Source: Chryseobacterium sp. JJR-5R (lineage in GTDB: Bacteria; Bacteroidota; Bacteroidia; Flavobacteriales; Weeksellaceae). From it: a DNA stretch of 64,000 nucleotides. The DNA is taken from positions 1,550,001 to 1,614,000 of the forward strand of contig NZ_CP139137.1 in the NCBI RefSeq assembly GCF_034047335.1, read 5' to 3'. The position numbers and the translations under genes are program-made. The notes under the pieces were generated by a model. It saw only the letters and a list, made by a program, of their open reading frames with translations, was not told the DNA's origin and searched no databases. How positions within the stretch are numbered: position 1 is the stretch's first letter; the number at the start of each line of letters is the position of its first letter. Shown one piece after another: positions 53,012 to 62,781 of this stretch.

Positions 53012-53629
53012 ATTTTTCCGTGTCACTGAAGTTACTGATTACGGAACTCATCAGCGTTTTCTTGTCATAGGAATCGGCAAAGTATGATCAGAAAAATCAG
53101 GGTCAATATAAGCCTGGCCGTAAATCATAAAAAATAAATACTTATTTGAGCTCAGTCGCCATAGAAAAAATAGCATATCATTCCAATTACAGGCAGCAGG
53201 AAATAAGAACCGGCATGGAGTAAACTTCAGATGCCGGTTTTTGTGATCTCGGCAGGACTTTATTCAAATCAATTATTCATAGGTATGGATATTTATGATA
53301 AAGGTTATCAATTACTTACAACGATTGGTTATTGATGGTCTTAGAATAAAATGGATTCATTCACTGAATGATTGCATTGCCCAAGGAAATCTGGAAATGA
53401 GCTTTAGGTACATGATATTTACCGGTCAAAACACCAACTGAAAAAAGGGGGATTTTTAAGAATGATATAAATTGCAGTGATTATTATACAGGTTTTATTT
53501 GCGAAATGCCTTAATAGTTTCGAAATTTACAGGATTAATAATTCAGTAATATTGGCATCAGATACAGTAATTCATATAATGGCAACAGCGATGTGAAAAG
53601 TGATTCTGAAATCAGCCGGTTAAAATTTT
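53012..53629. other. Intergenic region before the TonB-dependent receptor
   Basis: About 620 nt with no gene. CTCAGTCGCCATA-type phrases occur twice (about 53000 and 53153), and a terminator hairpin lies at 53208-53243. The rest is AT-rich and presumably carries the receptor promoter. Confidence 0.45.
53208..53243 (+). terminator. Intrinsic terminator
   Basis: AACCGGCAT / ATGCCGGTT with a 14-nt loop and T-rich tail. It probably ends the transcript of the ~190-aa gene. Confidence 0.7.
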
Positions 53630-56200
53630 ATGAAAATAATTTTACAAACGCCTGTACTGTTTTTCTGTTTTGTTTCCGGGGCAACATCGATGCTGGGCGC
53701 ACAGAATAAAATTACAAAGGATACAGTAGGAGTCCAGGCAATAGATGAGATCGTTATATCCGCTTCCCGCACCTCCGAAAGCATTATGAAGTCTCCCGTT
53801 AGTATCGAGTCCGTTAACAGCCTTCATTTTAAAAACAGTGCATCACCTTCATTTTTTGATGCGCTTGAAAATGTAAAGGGCGTACAGATGCTGGTTCCCA
53901 GTTTAGGTTTTAAGATAATCAATACACGCGGTTTTGCCAATACCACCAATGTAAGGTTCACACAGCTGGTAGACGGTTTTGATAACCAGGCGCCTCATAT
54001 CGGAGCCCCTATCGGTAATGCCATGGGGCCCGGCGATCTGGATATTGAACGGGTTGAGATCATTCCCGGGACTGCTTCGGCACTGTATGGCCTGAATTCC
54101 GTCAACGGCCTGGCAAACTTTATAACCAAAGACCCCTTTGTCTACCGTGGTATAACGGTACAGCAAAAAGCCGGCGTCAATCATCTCAACAGCAATGCTT
54201 CGGATGTCACGCTGTTTACCGAAAACAGCATCCGGATTGCTGAAAAACTGTCCGACCGCTTCGCTGTTAAACTGAACGGTACGTTCACCAAAGGCTCTGA
54301 CTGGATTGCTGATGACAGAACGGACCTGAATCCTTCCGCCAATGCCAACCTGGGTATTGCCGGAGGCGTGGACAATCCCGCTTACGATCCTGTAAACGGC
54401 TATGGAAACGAATCTTCCAACCGCCGTACGCTCACACTTGCCGGCAGGCGCTATGTGGTGGCACGGACAGGATACAGTGAAAAAGACCTCACGGATTACA
54501 ACATACAGAATATCAAGGCAGATATCAGCCTGCATTATAAGATAAGGCCCAAAACGCTTTTGACCTACACCTATCGTTTTGCTGACCTGGACAATGTCTA
54601 TCAGCGGGCCAACCGATTTGTACTGAAGGATTATATCGTTCAGCAACATTCGGTTGAGCTTAAAAATGATATTTTTCAGATCAAGGCGTTTCTGACCACC
54701 GAGAATACGGGGAAATCATTTAACCTCCGGTCTGCAGCGGAGAACCTGGATCGCAGCTTCAAGTCAGACAATGTCTGGTACAATGATTATGCAGCAGCAT
54801 TTAACAGCGCAACAGCAAACCCGGGCACCGGTATCGCTCAGGCTCTCAACCAGGCCCGTGCCGTGGCTGATGACGGCAGGCTGCAGCCGGGGACCGCTTT
54901 ATTTAAAAGTGCGGTTGACCGGCTGGCAGATATCAATAACTGGGATGAAGGCGCGGCGCTTCGGGTAAGGGATCAATTGCTGCATGCCGAAGGCCAGCTG
55001 GATGTCAGCAATCTGCTTGGGCCTGATTTTAAAAAGAACACCGGGCTGGATCTCCTGATCGGTGCCGATTATCAATCGTACATTATTGATCCTGACGGGA
55101 ACTATTTTATCAATCCGGCTCAGGGCAGATCCTTTGATACCTTTAGCTATGGCAAAACAGGCAGTTTTGTGCAGGCAGGCAAAAATATGTTTCAGGGCCT
55201 GTTGAAATTATCAGCCACCCTGCGCGCCGATAAGAATGATTATTTTGATGTTACATTTAATCCGAGAATTGCCGCCGTGGTCGCGCCTTCCAAAGAACAG
55301 AGTATCAGGATGTCGTTTCAAAGCGGATCAAGATTCCCGAGTATCTTCGAGGCATTTTCCAATGTCAACAGCGGCGGGGTAAAAAGGGTAGGCGGACTGA
55401 GAATTATGTCAAACGGCGTATTTGAGAATGCTTACCTCCGCAGTTCCATCGATGGTTTTCAGGCAGCAGTGACAAGCGATTTTAACAGCGGAACGGCACT
55501 ATCCGAGGCTATTGAACAGCGGAAGTATCTTCTCGTTAAAAACACATACACTTACCTGAATCCGGAACACATCAACTCTTTTGAAGCAGGGTATAAAGGG
55601 TTTTTTCTGCAGAGAAATTTAAAGGTGGATGCCGATTTTTATTTTAATAAATATGATAACTTCATCGCACAGGTCGAAATGAATGTGCCTAATACAACGG
55701 ACCCCTCTCTCATTCCAACTTATCTTAATGACAGAAGTAAGCAGAGCCGCTACAGGATGTATACCAACTCGCAGAGCAGGGTCTACAACTTCGGAGCCAG
55801 CTTGGGTCTTTCGTATCTGTTCTGGAACCATTACACCTTCAGTGGCAATGTTTCGTATGCCAGGCTGAGCCGTACCGAAAACAATGACGGCTTTGAAGAT
55901 GGCTTTAACACACCCGAATGGACGGGGAATGTTTCTTTTTCCGGAGAAAACCTCTTTCAGGGTATTGGTTTCAGCGTTTCTTACAGACAGCAAAGCAGTT
56001 TTTACTGGAGGTCTTTTTTAGTGAACGGGAACGTAAAACCGTATGGAACACTGGATGCTCAGATCAGTTATGATTTAAGCCAGGCAAAAATGAGTGTAAA
56101 AATAGGCGCGACCAACCTGACTAATACATACTACAATTCTTTTTTAGGCGGTCCTTCTATCGGAGGTTTTTATTATACCGCCGTTACTTATAAATTATGA
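53630..56200 (+). CDS. TonB-dependent outer-membrane receptor
   Basis: The 856-aa protein has a signal peptide (FFCFVSGATSMLGAQ), a TonB box-like DEIVISASR near residues 40-48, and a plug domain (SPSFFDALENVKGVQMLVPS, INTRGFANTTNVRFTQLVDG, IERVEIIPGTASALYGLNSV). A 22-strand barrel ends in an aromatic (YYTAVTYKL). It lacks the N-terminal carboxypeptidase-like (CarboxypepD_reg) domain of SusC proteins and has no SusD partner. It is therefore more like receptors for metal chelates or small molecules. The ligand is unknown. It is monocistronic and GC-richer than the preceding island. Confidence 0.93.
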   Translation: MKIILQTPVLFFCFVSGATSMLGAQNKITKDTVGVQAIDEIVISASRTSESIMKSPVSIESVNSLHFKNSASPSFFDALENVKGVQMLVPSLGFKIINTRGFANTTNVRFTQLVDGFDNQAPHIGAPIGNAMGPGDLDIERVEIIPGTASALYGLNSVNGLANFITKDPFVYRGITVQQKAGVNHLNSNASDVTLFTENSIRIAEKLSDRFAVKLNGTFTKGSDWIADDRTDLNPSANANLGIAGGVDNPAYDPVNGYGNESSNRRTLTLAGRRYVVARTGYSEKDLTDYNIQNIKADISLHYKIRPKTLLTYTYRFADLDNVYQRANRFVLKDYIVQQHSVELKNDIFQIKAFLTTENTGKSFNLRSAAENLDRSFKSDNVWYNDYAAAFNSATANPGTGIAQALNQARAVADDGRLQPGTALFKSAVDRLADINNWDEGAALRVRDQLLHAEGQLDVSNLLGPDFKKNTGLDLLIGADYQSYIIDPDGNYFINPAQGRSFDTFSYGKTGSFVQAGKNMFQGLLKLSATLRADKNDYFDVTFNPRIAAVVAPSKEQSIRMSFQSGSRFPSIFEAFSNVNSGGVKRVGGLRIMSNGVFENAYLRSSIDGFQAAVTSDFNSGTALSEAIEQRKYLLVKNTYTYLNPEHINSFEAGYKGFFLQRNLKVDADFYFNKYDNFIAQVEMNVPNTTDPSLIPTYLNDRSKQSRYRMYTNSQSRVYNFGASLGLSYLFWNHYTFSGNVSYARLSRTENNDGFEDGFNTPEWTGNVSFSGENLFQGIGFSVSYRQQSSFYWRSFLVNGNVKPYGTLDAQISYDLSQAKMSVKIGATNLTNTYYNSFLGGPSIGGFYYTAVTYKL

Positions 56201-56431
56201 TATGTATTGGATCTCAGTTGACTTTATTATCCTGGTTTTCTTTTAAAACCTTCTGATTTTGCCACCGTACGGCAGCATTTTTTGGGTTAATCTCATAGCT
56301 TTACCGTTTTTTTGAACATTGTTACAGATTATTCTTTGCTTCATGGATCTGTTTCTTTAAATCAGTAATCAGTAAGAGTCAGCTAAAACATTATTTCCTG
56401 TATTTGTAATCAGGATCAAATACTGTTTGGA

Positions 56432-56641
56432 GTGAGGAACCTGAATTTAAGAAATACTACCCATGGTTTTGCTTACGAAAGCTTCCTGGATGAATTATCT
56501 GTCCAAGCCGGAAAAAATCTGTTGGCTTTACGGAGAGAATATTCAGATGAACGGACACATAAGCTCATTGATAAACTGGAAGAAGTTTCCGGCTGGAAAA
56601 AACGTAAGAAGAATGAAGGATACGGTATTGCCGTTACATAA
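56432..56641 (+). CDS. Small hypothetical protein, 69 aa (possible)
   Basis: The GTG-initiated frame reads HGFAYESFLDELSVQAGKNL, LALRREYSDERTHKLIDKLE and EVSGWKKRKKNEGYGIAV. Amphipathic helices and sensible codon use support coding, but the start is weak and no family is recognised. It may be a remnant. The remaining parts of 56.2-56.7 kb show nothing. Confidence 0.4.
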   Translation: MRNLNLRNTTHGFAYESFLDELSVQAGKNLLALRREYSDERTHKLIDKLEEVSGWKKRKKNEGYGIAVT

Positions 56642-56713
56642 AGCCTTTAATAGTTTACCGTATTGGATACGGTTTACCGTAAAACGAAAATCCCAAAAGT
56701 TTGATGGTATAAA

Positions 56714-57607
56714 TTATTCCGGCTGAATAATGACAAAATGAACCAGTGGAAATTCTTTTTTTATATTTTCACGAATACGCTTAATGGCTTCGGTGATCTC
56801 TTCAGTATCAAGATGGTCTTCAAAATCGATAATGAGCATCAATACTACTTCTTCGGGTGACTGGTAAGTGGAGAGTATATTTTTTGTTCTGACCACCGCA
56901 GCATCTTTTTCAGCCAGCTTCGCAATTTTCTCCCTCGTTTCGGGGGCTATTCCTTCACCCATCAGTAAGCTTCTGCTCTCTCTGGCCAGGATAAAAGAAA
57001 CAAACACCAGTATCAATCCTACAATGATTGAGGCGAGGCCATCAAGTTCAGGGATCTGGAAGGTATGGCTGATTCCCATCAATACCATAACAACGATAAG
57101 GCCTGCCACCGCTGCGCCGTCTTCAAAAACAACGAGAAAGCTTGCCGGGTCCTTGCTTTTAATGATCGCATCCCACCATTTCAGTCCATTCCGGGTTTTA
57201 TTGAATTCTTTTACGGCAATAAACAAAGAAGTGCTTTCGAAAATTAAGGAAAGAACCAGAACGATATAGTTCCAGAACGGGTCTTTCATCACTTCAGGTT
57301 CCAGAATATGTAAGATCCCCTGGTAAACGGATAATGCGCCACCAAGACCAAATATCAAGATAGAAACAACAAAAGACCAGAAATACAATTCCTTGCCATA
57401 ACCGAAAGGATGGGATTCATCTGCCGGTTTCCTGCTCTTTTGCAATCCATACAATAATAACAGCTGGTTAGTGGTATCAACAGTGGAGTGGATCCCTTCA
57501 GAGATCATGGAAGAACTGTTCGTGAATGCCCCTGCAATAAACTTTGTCAATGCAATCAGCAGGTTGGCGGCAAGTGCGCTATAAATTGATTTACGATTAT
57601 TGGCCAT
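56714..57607 (-). CDS. Cation diffusion facilitator family transporter (ZnT9-like subgroup)
   Basis: The 297-aa protein has six predicted transmembrane helices and a C-terminal cytosolic metallochaperone-like domain (VVLMLIIDFEDHLDTEEITE). The helix 2 metal motif appears as SEGIHSTVDTTNQ (HxxxD). In helix 5 the usual HD/DxxxD is replaced by VVFEDGAAVAGL. This substitution is characteristic of the ZnT9-related group, whose transport activity is less clear. HPFGYGKELYFWSFVVSI between helices 2 and 3 is the CDF loop signature. Confidence 0.9.
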   Translation of the reverse strand: MANNRKSIYSALAANLLIALTKFIAGAFTNSSSMISEGIHSTVDTTNQLLLLYGLQKSRKPADESHPFGYGKELYFWSFVVSILIFGLGGALSVYQGILHILEPEVMKDPFWNYIVLVLSLIFESTSLFIAVKEFNKTRNGLKWWDAIIKSKDPASFLVVFEDGAAVAGLIVVMVLMGISHTFQIPELDGLASIIVGLILVFVSFILARESRSLLMGEGIAPETREKIAKLAEKDAAVVRTKNILSTYQSPEEVVLMLIIDFEDHLDTEEITEAIKRIRENIKKEFPLVHFVIIQPE

Positions 57608-57667
57608 TTATGGAACTAAGATATCAGATAGAAAGATTATTTAACGCTTCAGCGTATACGGATCATT

Positions 57668-58054
57668 TTATGATTTTTTTTCAGTTTTGGTCTTCATTCC
57701 CGAAATAATACGATGCCTATGGATAAATCCCCAATCTGCTATTGTGTTCGTGAGCTGTTTGAGTGATTTTCCGTAATCCGTTATTTGATATTCCACCGCA
57801 ACAGGTGCCGTATTCAGGACATGGCGCTCGATCAATTCATTGATCTCCAAATCCTTTAATTCACGGCTGAGCATTTTGCCGGAAATTCCCTTGACTTCTT
57901 TCAGCAGTTCAGAATACCGCATCGGCTTATAGCACAGACATGCGATAATCGACATTTTCCATTTACCGTTTAAAATTTCCATCGTATCACTGATTGCAAG
58001 TATTTTCTGGCTGCAATCCTTTACCAGATCAAATTCCTGTTCCATACCATTCAC
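57668..58054 (-). CDS. HxlR-family winged-helix regulator
   Basis: The 128-aa protein has the HxlR core: ILNGKWKMSIIACLCYKPMR followed by YSELLKEVKGISGKMLSREL and KDLEINELIERHV. The typical end is VEYQITDYGKSL and WGFIHR. A Cys near the N-terminus (VKDCSQKI) is at the position used for redox or electrophile sensing in several members. It is divergent from a nitroreductase gene, with direct repeats in the 96-nt intergenic region. It is therefore the probable regulator of that gene and of itself. Confidence 0.93.
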   Translation of the reverse strand: MNGMEQEFDLVKDCSQKILAISDTMEILNGKWKMSIIACLCYKPMRYSELLKEVKGISGKMLSRELKDLEINELIERHVLNTAPVAVEYQITDYGKSLKQLTNTIADWGFIHRHRIISGMKTKTEKKS

Positions 58055-58098
58055 TTAGTTACCCGTTTGTCACTATAACTTTTTGTCACTTAGTTACA
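58051..58098. promoter_or_regulatory. Direct repeat pair, candidate HxlR operator
   Basis: TCACTTAGTTAC occurs at 58051-58062 and 58087-58098, with a further TGTCACTATAAC between them, in the divergent HxlR-nitroreductase region. The first copy overlaps the HxlR start. Confidence 0.55.
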
Positions 58099-58117
58099 AA
58101 GATACACATTGAAGCTA

Positions 58118-58125
58118 TAACTTTG
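58118..58125 (+). promoter_or_regulatory. -7 box (TAACTTTG) of the nitroreductase gene
   Basis: It matches TAnnTTTG 25 nt upstream of the start codon, downstream of the direct repeats. Confidence 0.5.
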
Positions 58126-58150
58126 CTTCTTTAATTTATAAATAATAAAA

Positions 58151-58780
58151 ATGGAATTAATCAAAAACCTGAAATGGCGTTATGCCGTCAAAAAATATTC
58201 AGATAAGCAGGTGAGTGAAGATAAAATCGGTCAGATTGTCGAAGCAATCAATCTTACCGCCTCTTCTTGCGGAATACAGCCCTACCGGCTGTTTGTCATC
58301 ACCAGCCCTGAAGTAAGGCAAAAGCTGGGAGAAGGATCGTTCAATGCACAGATTCATGCTTCTTCTCATTTGCTGGTCTTTGCCGGATTTAATGAAATAA
58401 CCGCCGGTTATATTAGAGATTATGTTGAAATGATGGAACAGCAGCGAAATTTGGAAAGCGGAGCGTTAAATGTATTGAAGGATACGCTGATCGATTATTT
58501 CTCTGTCCAGACACCCGGACAAAATGTAATCTGGTCAGACAAACAGGCATATATTGGTCTGGGTACAGCCCTGATTGCTGCTGCAGAGCTTAAAGTGGAT
58601 GCCACACCTATGGAAGGGTTTGATCCGAAACTGTTCGACGATGTTTTAGGCCTTTCTGAAAAGGGTCTTCACGCTTCTGTTATCTTATCATTAGGCTACC
58701 GGGATGAAGCCAATGATTTTCTGGCTTCCATGCCGAAAGTCCGTTTACCCGGCAATGAATTTTCCATCAGAATAGATTAG
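58151..58780 (+). CDS. Nitroreductase family NAD(P)H-dependent FMN oxidoreductase (NfsB-like)
   Basis: The 209-aa flavoprotein has the N-terminal FMN-binding pattern RYAVKKYSDKQVSEDKI, then ASSCGIQPYRLFVITSPEVR, the dimer/NAD region QAYIGLGTALIAAAELKVDA, TPMEGFDPKLFDD and the C-terminal VILSLGYRDEAND. It reduces nitroaromatics or quinones. The divergent HxlR gene suggests induction by electrophiles or similar stress. A strong terminator follows. Confidence 0.95.
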   Translation: MELIKNLKWRYAVKKYSDKQVSEDKIGQIVEAINLTASSCGIQPYRLFVITSPEVRQKLGEGSFNAQIHASSHLLVFAGFNEITAGYIRDYVEMMEQQRNLESGALNVLKDTLIDYFSVQTPGQNVIWSDKQAYIGLGTALIAAAELKVDATPMEGFDPKLFDDVLGLSEKGLHASVILSLGYRDEANDFLASMPKVRLPGNEFSIRID

Positions 58781-58835
58781 TAAGCTAACCTAAGCGCCGG
58801 AAATATTTTTTAATCTCTTTAAATCTTGAGGTTAC

Positions 58836-58867
58836 TACAACAGCCCCGACATTTGTCGGGGCTGTTG
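58836..58867 (+). terminator. Strong intrinsic terminator
   Basis: ACAACAGCCCCGACA pairs with TGTCGGGGCTGTTGT around a 2-nt loop. Confidence 0.85.
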
Positions 58868-59321
58868 TTTACTTCAGGGATTTTTAGCAATACAGATAAA
58901 AATAGCATTCAAATAATCAGAAAAAGTATTCCGTTGATTAATAAATATCCCGGGAACGCAGTAATCAATCCATTTTTTATTGAGCCGACAGTGTTTTACC
59001 TCTTCACTGTAAACATGTAATCACTCAAAATTAAAAATGACTTAATGACAGATTTTAAATCAAAAAGAATGACTGAGGAAATACAGGTGGCCTAAAAATT
59101 ATTGTGCTCAGAATTAACCGGTTTTTTCTTATCACTTTCCGTTTTTATAATTACACTGTTTGTAAGTAATTTATATTTACCTCTTGATGGGAAGGTGTGA
59201 AATTCTGTAAAATGATTTATATTGCAGATGTTTAGTAAATGAAACTGTTGAGTAACTGCGGGGGTATCACTTTACCATTAAAATGTTCCCCCTCCGTAAA
59301 TCCCGAAAATTAATTCAGACT
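58868..59321. other. Gap of ~450 nt without a gene
   Basis: AT-rich, no frame with coding character. It presumably holds the promoter of the next lipoprotein gene. Confidence 0.5.
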
Positions 59322-59858
59322 ATGAAAAAGACTTTTCTTCCATTGCTCGTTTTTCCAATACTGCTCGTTTCATGCACGATGCAGAATAAAAGTAATAAGG
59401 GAAATACCCCGGAATCCTTCATGCCGATGCAGATCGGAAATTACTGGAAAGTTGATGCTCAAAACTACACAGAAATAAAGGATACGCTAAGGATCGACGG
59501 AAATTTATACTATCAGTTTTATTCTCTTGTCGGCGGTGATGCCGTTTCCAAAGTGTTTCTCCGGATTGATGAGAATAAGCAGTTGGTTGAATCCTGGCCT
59601 TCTTCCGGAGGTAAGGAATATGTCCGTGCCCGGTTTGGCGGTAAGCTCAATGAAAGCTTTTTTACGCTTAATGATAAGTCAGCCAATGATTATAAGGTCA
59701 CAATCGTTGAAAAATCTGACCGGAAAATGACTTTTTCTTTTGATATGATTTACCATGATAATTTGAAAGGGCAACCGCATCTGGAAACGTATATCAAAGG
59801 ACAGGGATTTGACGGAAACTGGAATGAGATCAAAATAGCTGGCAAACTTATTAAATAA
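59322..59858 (+). CDS. Hypothetical lipoprotein, 178 aa
   Basis: The start is set at MKKTFLPLLVFPILLVSC (59322) because it gives a clean lipoprotein signal (Cys18); the frame is open 13 codons further upstream without signal character. The mature part is beta-rich (FMPMQIGNYWKVDAQNYTEI, DGNLYYQFYSLVGGDAVSK, YIKGQGFDGNWNEIKI) and resembles small exported proteins measuring solvent-exposed beta sandwiches. No named family recognised. Confidence 0.75.
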   Translation: MKKTFLPLLVFPILLVSCTMQNKSNKGNTPESFMPMQIGNYWKVDAQNYTEIKDTLRIDGNLYYQFYSLVGGDAVSKVFLRIDENKQLVESWPSSGGKEYVRARFGGKLNESFFTLNDKSANDYKVTIVEKSDRKMTFSFDMIYHDNLKGQPHLETYIKGQGFDGNWNEIKIAGKLIK

Positions 59859-59936
59859 GAATCGCAAATTATACGACACAGACAATCTGGCATTCGGCGA
59901 ATTTTGATGAAAAGGAAATCTTGAAACGCTTAAGAA

Positions 59937-60185
59937 TTGCTTGCCAAAACGTACGGCAGCGGAACAAAAAATTCCAATACAGATAACGGTCTCTACTGGA
60001 ACGCTGAGAATGAAAAGAGGTATGTTTTCTTCGCGCCTGATTATGACAGACTGATTGATATAAACAGCAAAAACCTCTCTGAAACCTGCTATTGGGATCT
60101 TCAAAACGGAATGGTCAGCATCGGTGTGGAAAAATGTGATTCCGACAGATATTTTAAGGAAATGGGCGTAAAAGTTACGGAATGA
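59937..60185 (+). pseudogene. C-terminal remnant of a hypothetical protein
   Basis: The frame LAKTYGSGTKNSNTDNGLYW, NAENEKRYVFFAPDYDRLID and WDLQNGMVSIGVEKCDSD looks protein-coding, but only a TTG is available as start, the upstream sequence is broken, and no signal peptide is present. It is likely the end of a gene truncated at its 5' side. Confidence 0.45.
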
Positions 60186-60238
60186 CCAGTTCCCTAATAT
60201 ATTGTTTGTATTCAGTTTATCATGTAAATCAGTTTCAA

Positions 60239-60832
60239 ATGAAAATGAGAAATCCTTCTTTTGTTTTTAAATCTGACAGGATTTATTATATTCTGTTTGC
60301 TTTTTCGCTCAGCTGTTTTCTGAACTGTAACGGAGATCATGGCAAAAGCCGTAAAAACAGATCTGTCATTCCGCAGGCTCAGAAAATGAAAGCTAATCAG
60401 GCTGAGGTATTCCTGGCCTACATAGATTGTGTATTGAAACTCCCTGGTACAAAATTCAATGAGGCCGGAATTCGATCCTTAAATAAAAGATTTTCAAGTA
60501 AACTGCCTTTAGTGATACACGACCCAACGAAGGAAGATAATGGAAAAAACATCATCATACAGTATTATAAGAGTGAAGAAGTACAGAGTACAACGGGTTC
60601 GGAATTTATTTTCCTGATTCCTGAAACGATTACGGATTCTTTGGTTGTTGCCGATTTTACAGACCGTTTCGGGAGCATTAAGAATGAAAAACCGCTTATA
60701 GGTATTACGGCGCAGCCTCTGCCGGTACACATACAAGTTTCCTCAGACAGGGCAATGAAATTAACTTTTAAAAATAATGAAAACCGGAACCAGGCAGGCG
60801 TTACAACGGTTGAGGTCTTAGATTACAGGTAA
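60239..60832 (+). CDS. Hypothetical lipoprotein, ~197 aa
   Basis: The Met at 60239 is preferred over an earlier in-frame ATG (60182), because it puts the lipobox (FAFSLSCFLNC) within a normal signal length. The mature protein starts with a basic low-complexity linker and continues with NEAGIRSLNKRFSSKLPLVI and a beta-rich end. No recognised domain. Periplasmic side expected. Confidence 0.65.
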   Translation: MKMRNPSFVFKSDRIYYILFAFSLSCFLNCNGDHGKSRKNRSVIPQAQKMKANQAEVFLAYIDCVLKLPGTKFNEAGIRSLNKRFSSKLPLVIHDPTKEDNGKNIIIQYYKSEEVQSTTGSEFIFLIPETITDSLVVADFTDRFGSIKNEKPLIGITAQPLPVHIQVSSDRAMKLTFKNNENRNQAGVTTVEVLDYR

Positions 60833-61083
60833 TTGGTCATAACGGGTAGAGTAGGGGATTCAGCCAAAATACCAGAGAAAGATAATTAAATACAAAAACT
60901 GGAAATCAATGATCGGTAGTTTTGATTGTCTGCTTGAATGGATTTCACTTTTCTGAATGTTATTTTCAGTTTAACATCATTTTCTTCAAAGCAGACATTA
61001 TTTTTCTGTAAAAAATTGTAAAGTATTCGTCTGTGACTTCAAAGCATCTATCTAAAAGTCAGAAGTGAATAGTATTACAGATT

Positions 61084-61731
61084 TTAATATACATTTTTAT
61101 CAGAAAATTTGAAATCCTGTAATTTCGGCAAGGGTCTGATTAATTTTGTTTTTTTTCTTTTACTTAACGGTTTTTCTGCACCTGACATTTCATCGGTTTC
61201 AGTGATAATGCCCTTAATCAGATCAAAATTCATTTCGGTGAAAATCGTATTTTCGTCAGTATATCCTTTGGTTGCATTATTGGTTAACTTTTTTACATGG
61301 ATCAATTCAAAATTCCCATTTTGATATTTAAAACCGTATGTAATATTGCCGCTTTTAATTTCACTCCACATTGACAAAATTCCTTTTTCAATAAAAAAAC
61401 TGGGGATTTGGTACCCATTATGTTTTCCATTGTTTTCTGCAGGATACTGAGGTTCAATTATTTTATCTGAAGATACTGCTAAATTCATTTTTCCATGAGG
61501 TTGAGACAGGAAAATGTCTACCCTAAGTGGCCTTGTCTCGTTTATTGTATCCATTTTTACCGTGATCTTGTCTGTCTTGCCATCATTGTTCAAATCCCCC
61601 TTTTCTTCTCTCACCTGATTGTCGTAGTGGCCTTTACCTTTAATATTTTGAGCAGATAAATTGATCTGGAATGAAATGAAAATGAGAACGAAGTGCCGAT
61701 TGATGTTTTTTATAATTTTGAGCTTTGTCAT
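61084..61731 (-). CDS. Exported hypothetical protein with a Ca-binding-like DLNNDGKTD loop
   Basis: The start is set at MTKLKIIKNINRHFVLIFIS (61731), giving a signal peptide ending NLSAQ; the ten codons before it are unlike a signal peptide. EKGDLNNDGKTDKITVKMD (about residues 40-58) is a dockerin/EF-hand-like loop, as in the lipoprotein at 16.4-17.4 kb. The tail is basic and proline-containing (KTKLIRPLPKLQDF). Function unknown. Confidence 0.75.
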   Translation of the reverse strand: MTKLKIIKNINRHFVLIFISFQINLSAQNIKGKGHYDNQVREEKGDLNNDGKTDKITVKMDTINETRPLRVDIFLSQPHGKMNLAVSSDKIIEPQYPAENNGKHNGYQIPSFFIEKGILSMWSEIKSGNITYGFKYQNGNFELIHVKKLTNNATKGYTDENTIFTEMNFDLIKGIITETDEMSGAEKPLSKRKKTKLIRPLPKLQDFKFSDKNVY

Positions 61732-61887
61732 TTTCAATCCGTTTAAACCAAGCTGATGCATGGATCAGCATCGGATGTTAATTTTGTTTTTTTATTCGTG
61801 GGGAAAATACGGGTTTAATAAAGACAGATTTCATTTTTGCAGATATTTAAAAATTGTAGAACTGCATGATACAGCTTTTATTCAGTA

Positions 61888-62511
61888 TCAAAATTTAAGA
61901 GATTCTATATTTCCGCCGGTTAAGCTTTTCACATTTTCTGTTATCTTTTCGATATCCCAGTTCCACCACCTGATTTCCAACAGCTTTTCAATTTGTTCTT
62001 CTGTAAATCTTTTTCTGATTTCCCTGGCCGGGTTTCCGCCGACAATTGAGTAAGGTTCGACATCCTGAGTGACCGTGGAATTTGTTGCGATGATGGCTCC
62101 GTCTCCAATTTTAATTCCGGGCATTATTGTCGAATTATATCCGATCCAAACGTCATTCCCGATCTCCGTATTTCCTTTTGTAGGATAATTTTTACCATGC
62201 ATAGCGTCTTTCCAAGCATCTCCGAAAATTGCAAAAGGAAAAGAACTTATTGATTTTGTCAGGTGGTTTGCGCCGTTCATGATGAACTTGACGTCAGAAG
62301 CAATCATACAGAATTTTCCAATGATTAATTTATCCCCGATAAAGTCGAAGTGGTATTTTACATTTTTTTCAAAATTATTTACATTTTCAAAATCGTCATA
62401 ATAGGTGTAATCACCAACGATAATATTGGGATTTGTAATTATATTTTTAAGAAAACAAAGTCTGTCATAGTTTTCTAATGGGAATTTCAGGTCTTTATCC
62501 GGTGTTTTCAT
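61888..62511 (-). CDS. vat: Vat-type xenobiotic (streptogramin A) O-acetyltransferase
   Basis: A 207-aa left-handed beta-helix acetyltransferase. The catalytic His lies in NGANHLTKSISSFPF (His83). The hexapeptide-repeat region is GNDVWIGYNSTIMPGIKIGD followed by GAIIATNSTVTQDVEPYSIV and GGNPAREIRKRF. The order YDRLCFLKN, GDYTYYDD, FMIN-type repeats and the acceptor loop is that of Vat and chloramphenicol XAT enzymes, which transfer acetyl from acetyl-CoA to a drug hydroxyl. Active resistance is not proven by sequence alone. The neighbour is an erythromycin-esterase homologue on the same strand. Confidence 0.9.
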   Translation of the reverse strand: MKTPDKDLKFPLENYDRLCFLKNIITNPNIIVGDYTYYDDFENVNNFEKNVKYHFDFIGDKLIIGKFCMIASDVKFIMNGANHLTKSISSFPFAIFGDAWKDAMHGKNYPTKGNTEIGNDVWIGYNSTIMPGIKIGDGAIIATNSTVTQDVEPYSIVGGNPAREIRKRFTEEQIEKLLEIRWWNWDIEKITENVKSLTGGNIESLKF

Positions 62512-62781
62512 TTTTATAATTTTGTTGTTTTTCGTTAAGAAGTTACGTTCAACGTTCGGGGTTCTTCGCCTTGTTGGGAAATCGCGGTACGGGAGCCGGA
62601 TTTATCAATATAATTCAACTGACAATTAAAATTGTTTCACTCATTGTTATCGGTTGGTTATTTCAGTTTTCAAATATATTACACAACACTTCAGAAATTA
62701 TGAGATGGGTGGTTAAGTTTATTTACTATGCATTATAAAGGGTTAAAGATGAATTTTCGCATTTTGTAGTAGCAAACATTT
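62512..62781. other. Intergenic region between vat-type and esterase-type genes
   Basis: It contains a GC-richer patch (about 62540-62600, GTTCAACGTTCGGGGTTCTT) between AT-rich flanks. It could be a small repeat or a recombination scar; there is no gene. Confidence 0.4.

Noticed and set aside
53903..54649. 248-aa frame on the minus strand inside the TonB-dependent receptor
   Set aside because: It lies wholly within a well-supported gene on the other strand and shows no family motif; it is an antisense shadow of a GC-richer gene.
56868..57269. 133-aa plus-strand frame within the CDF transporter
   Set aside because: Antisense of a clear membrane protein; Thr/Ser-rich text and no coding context.
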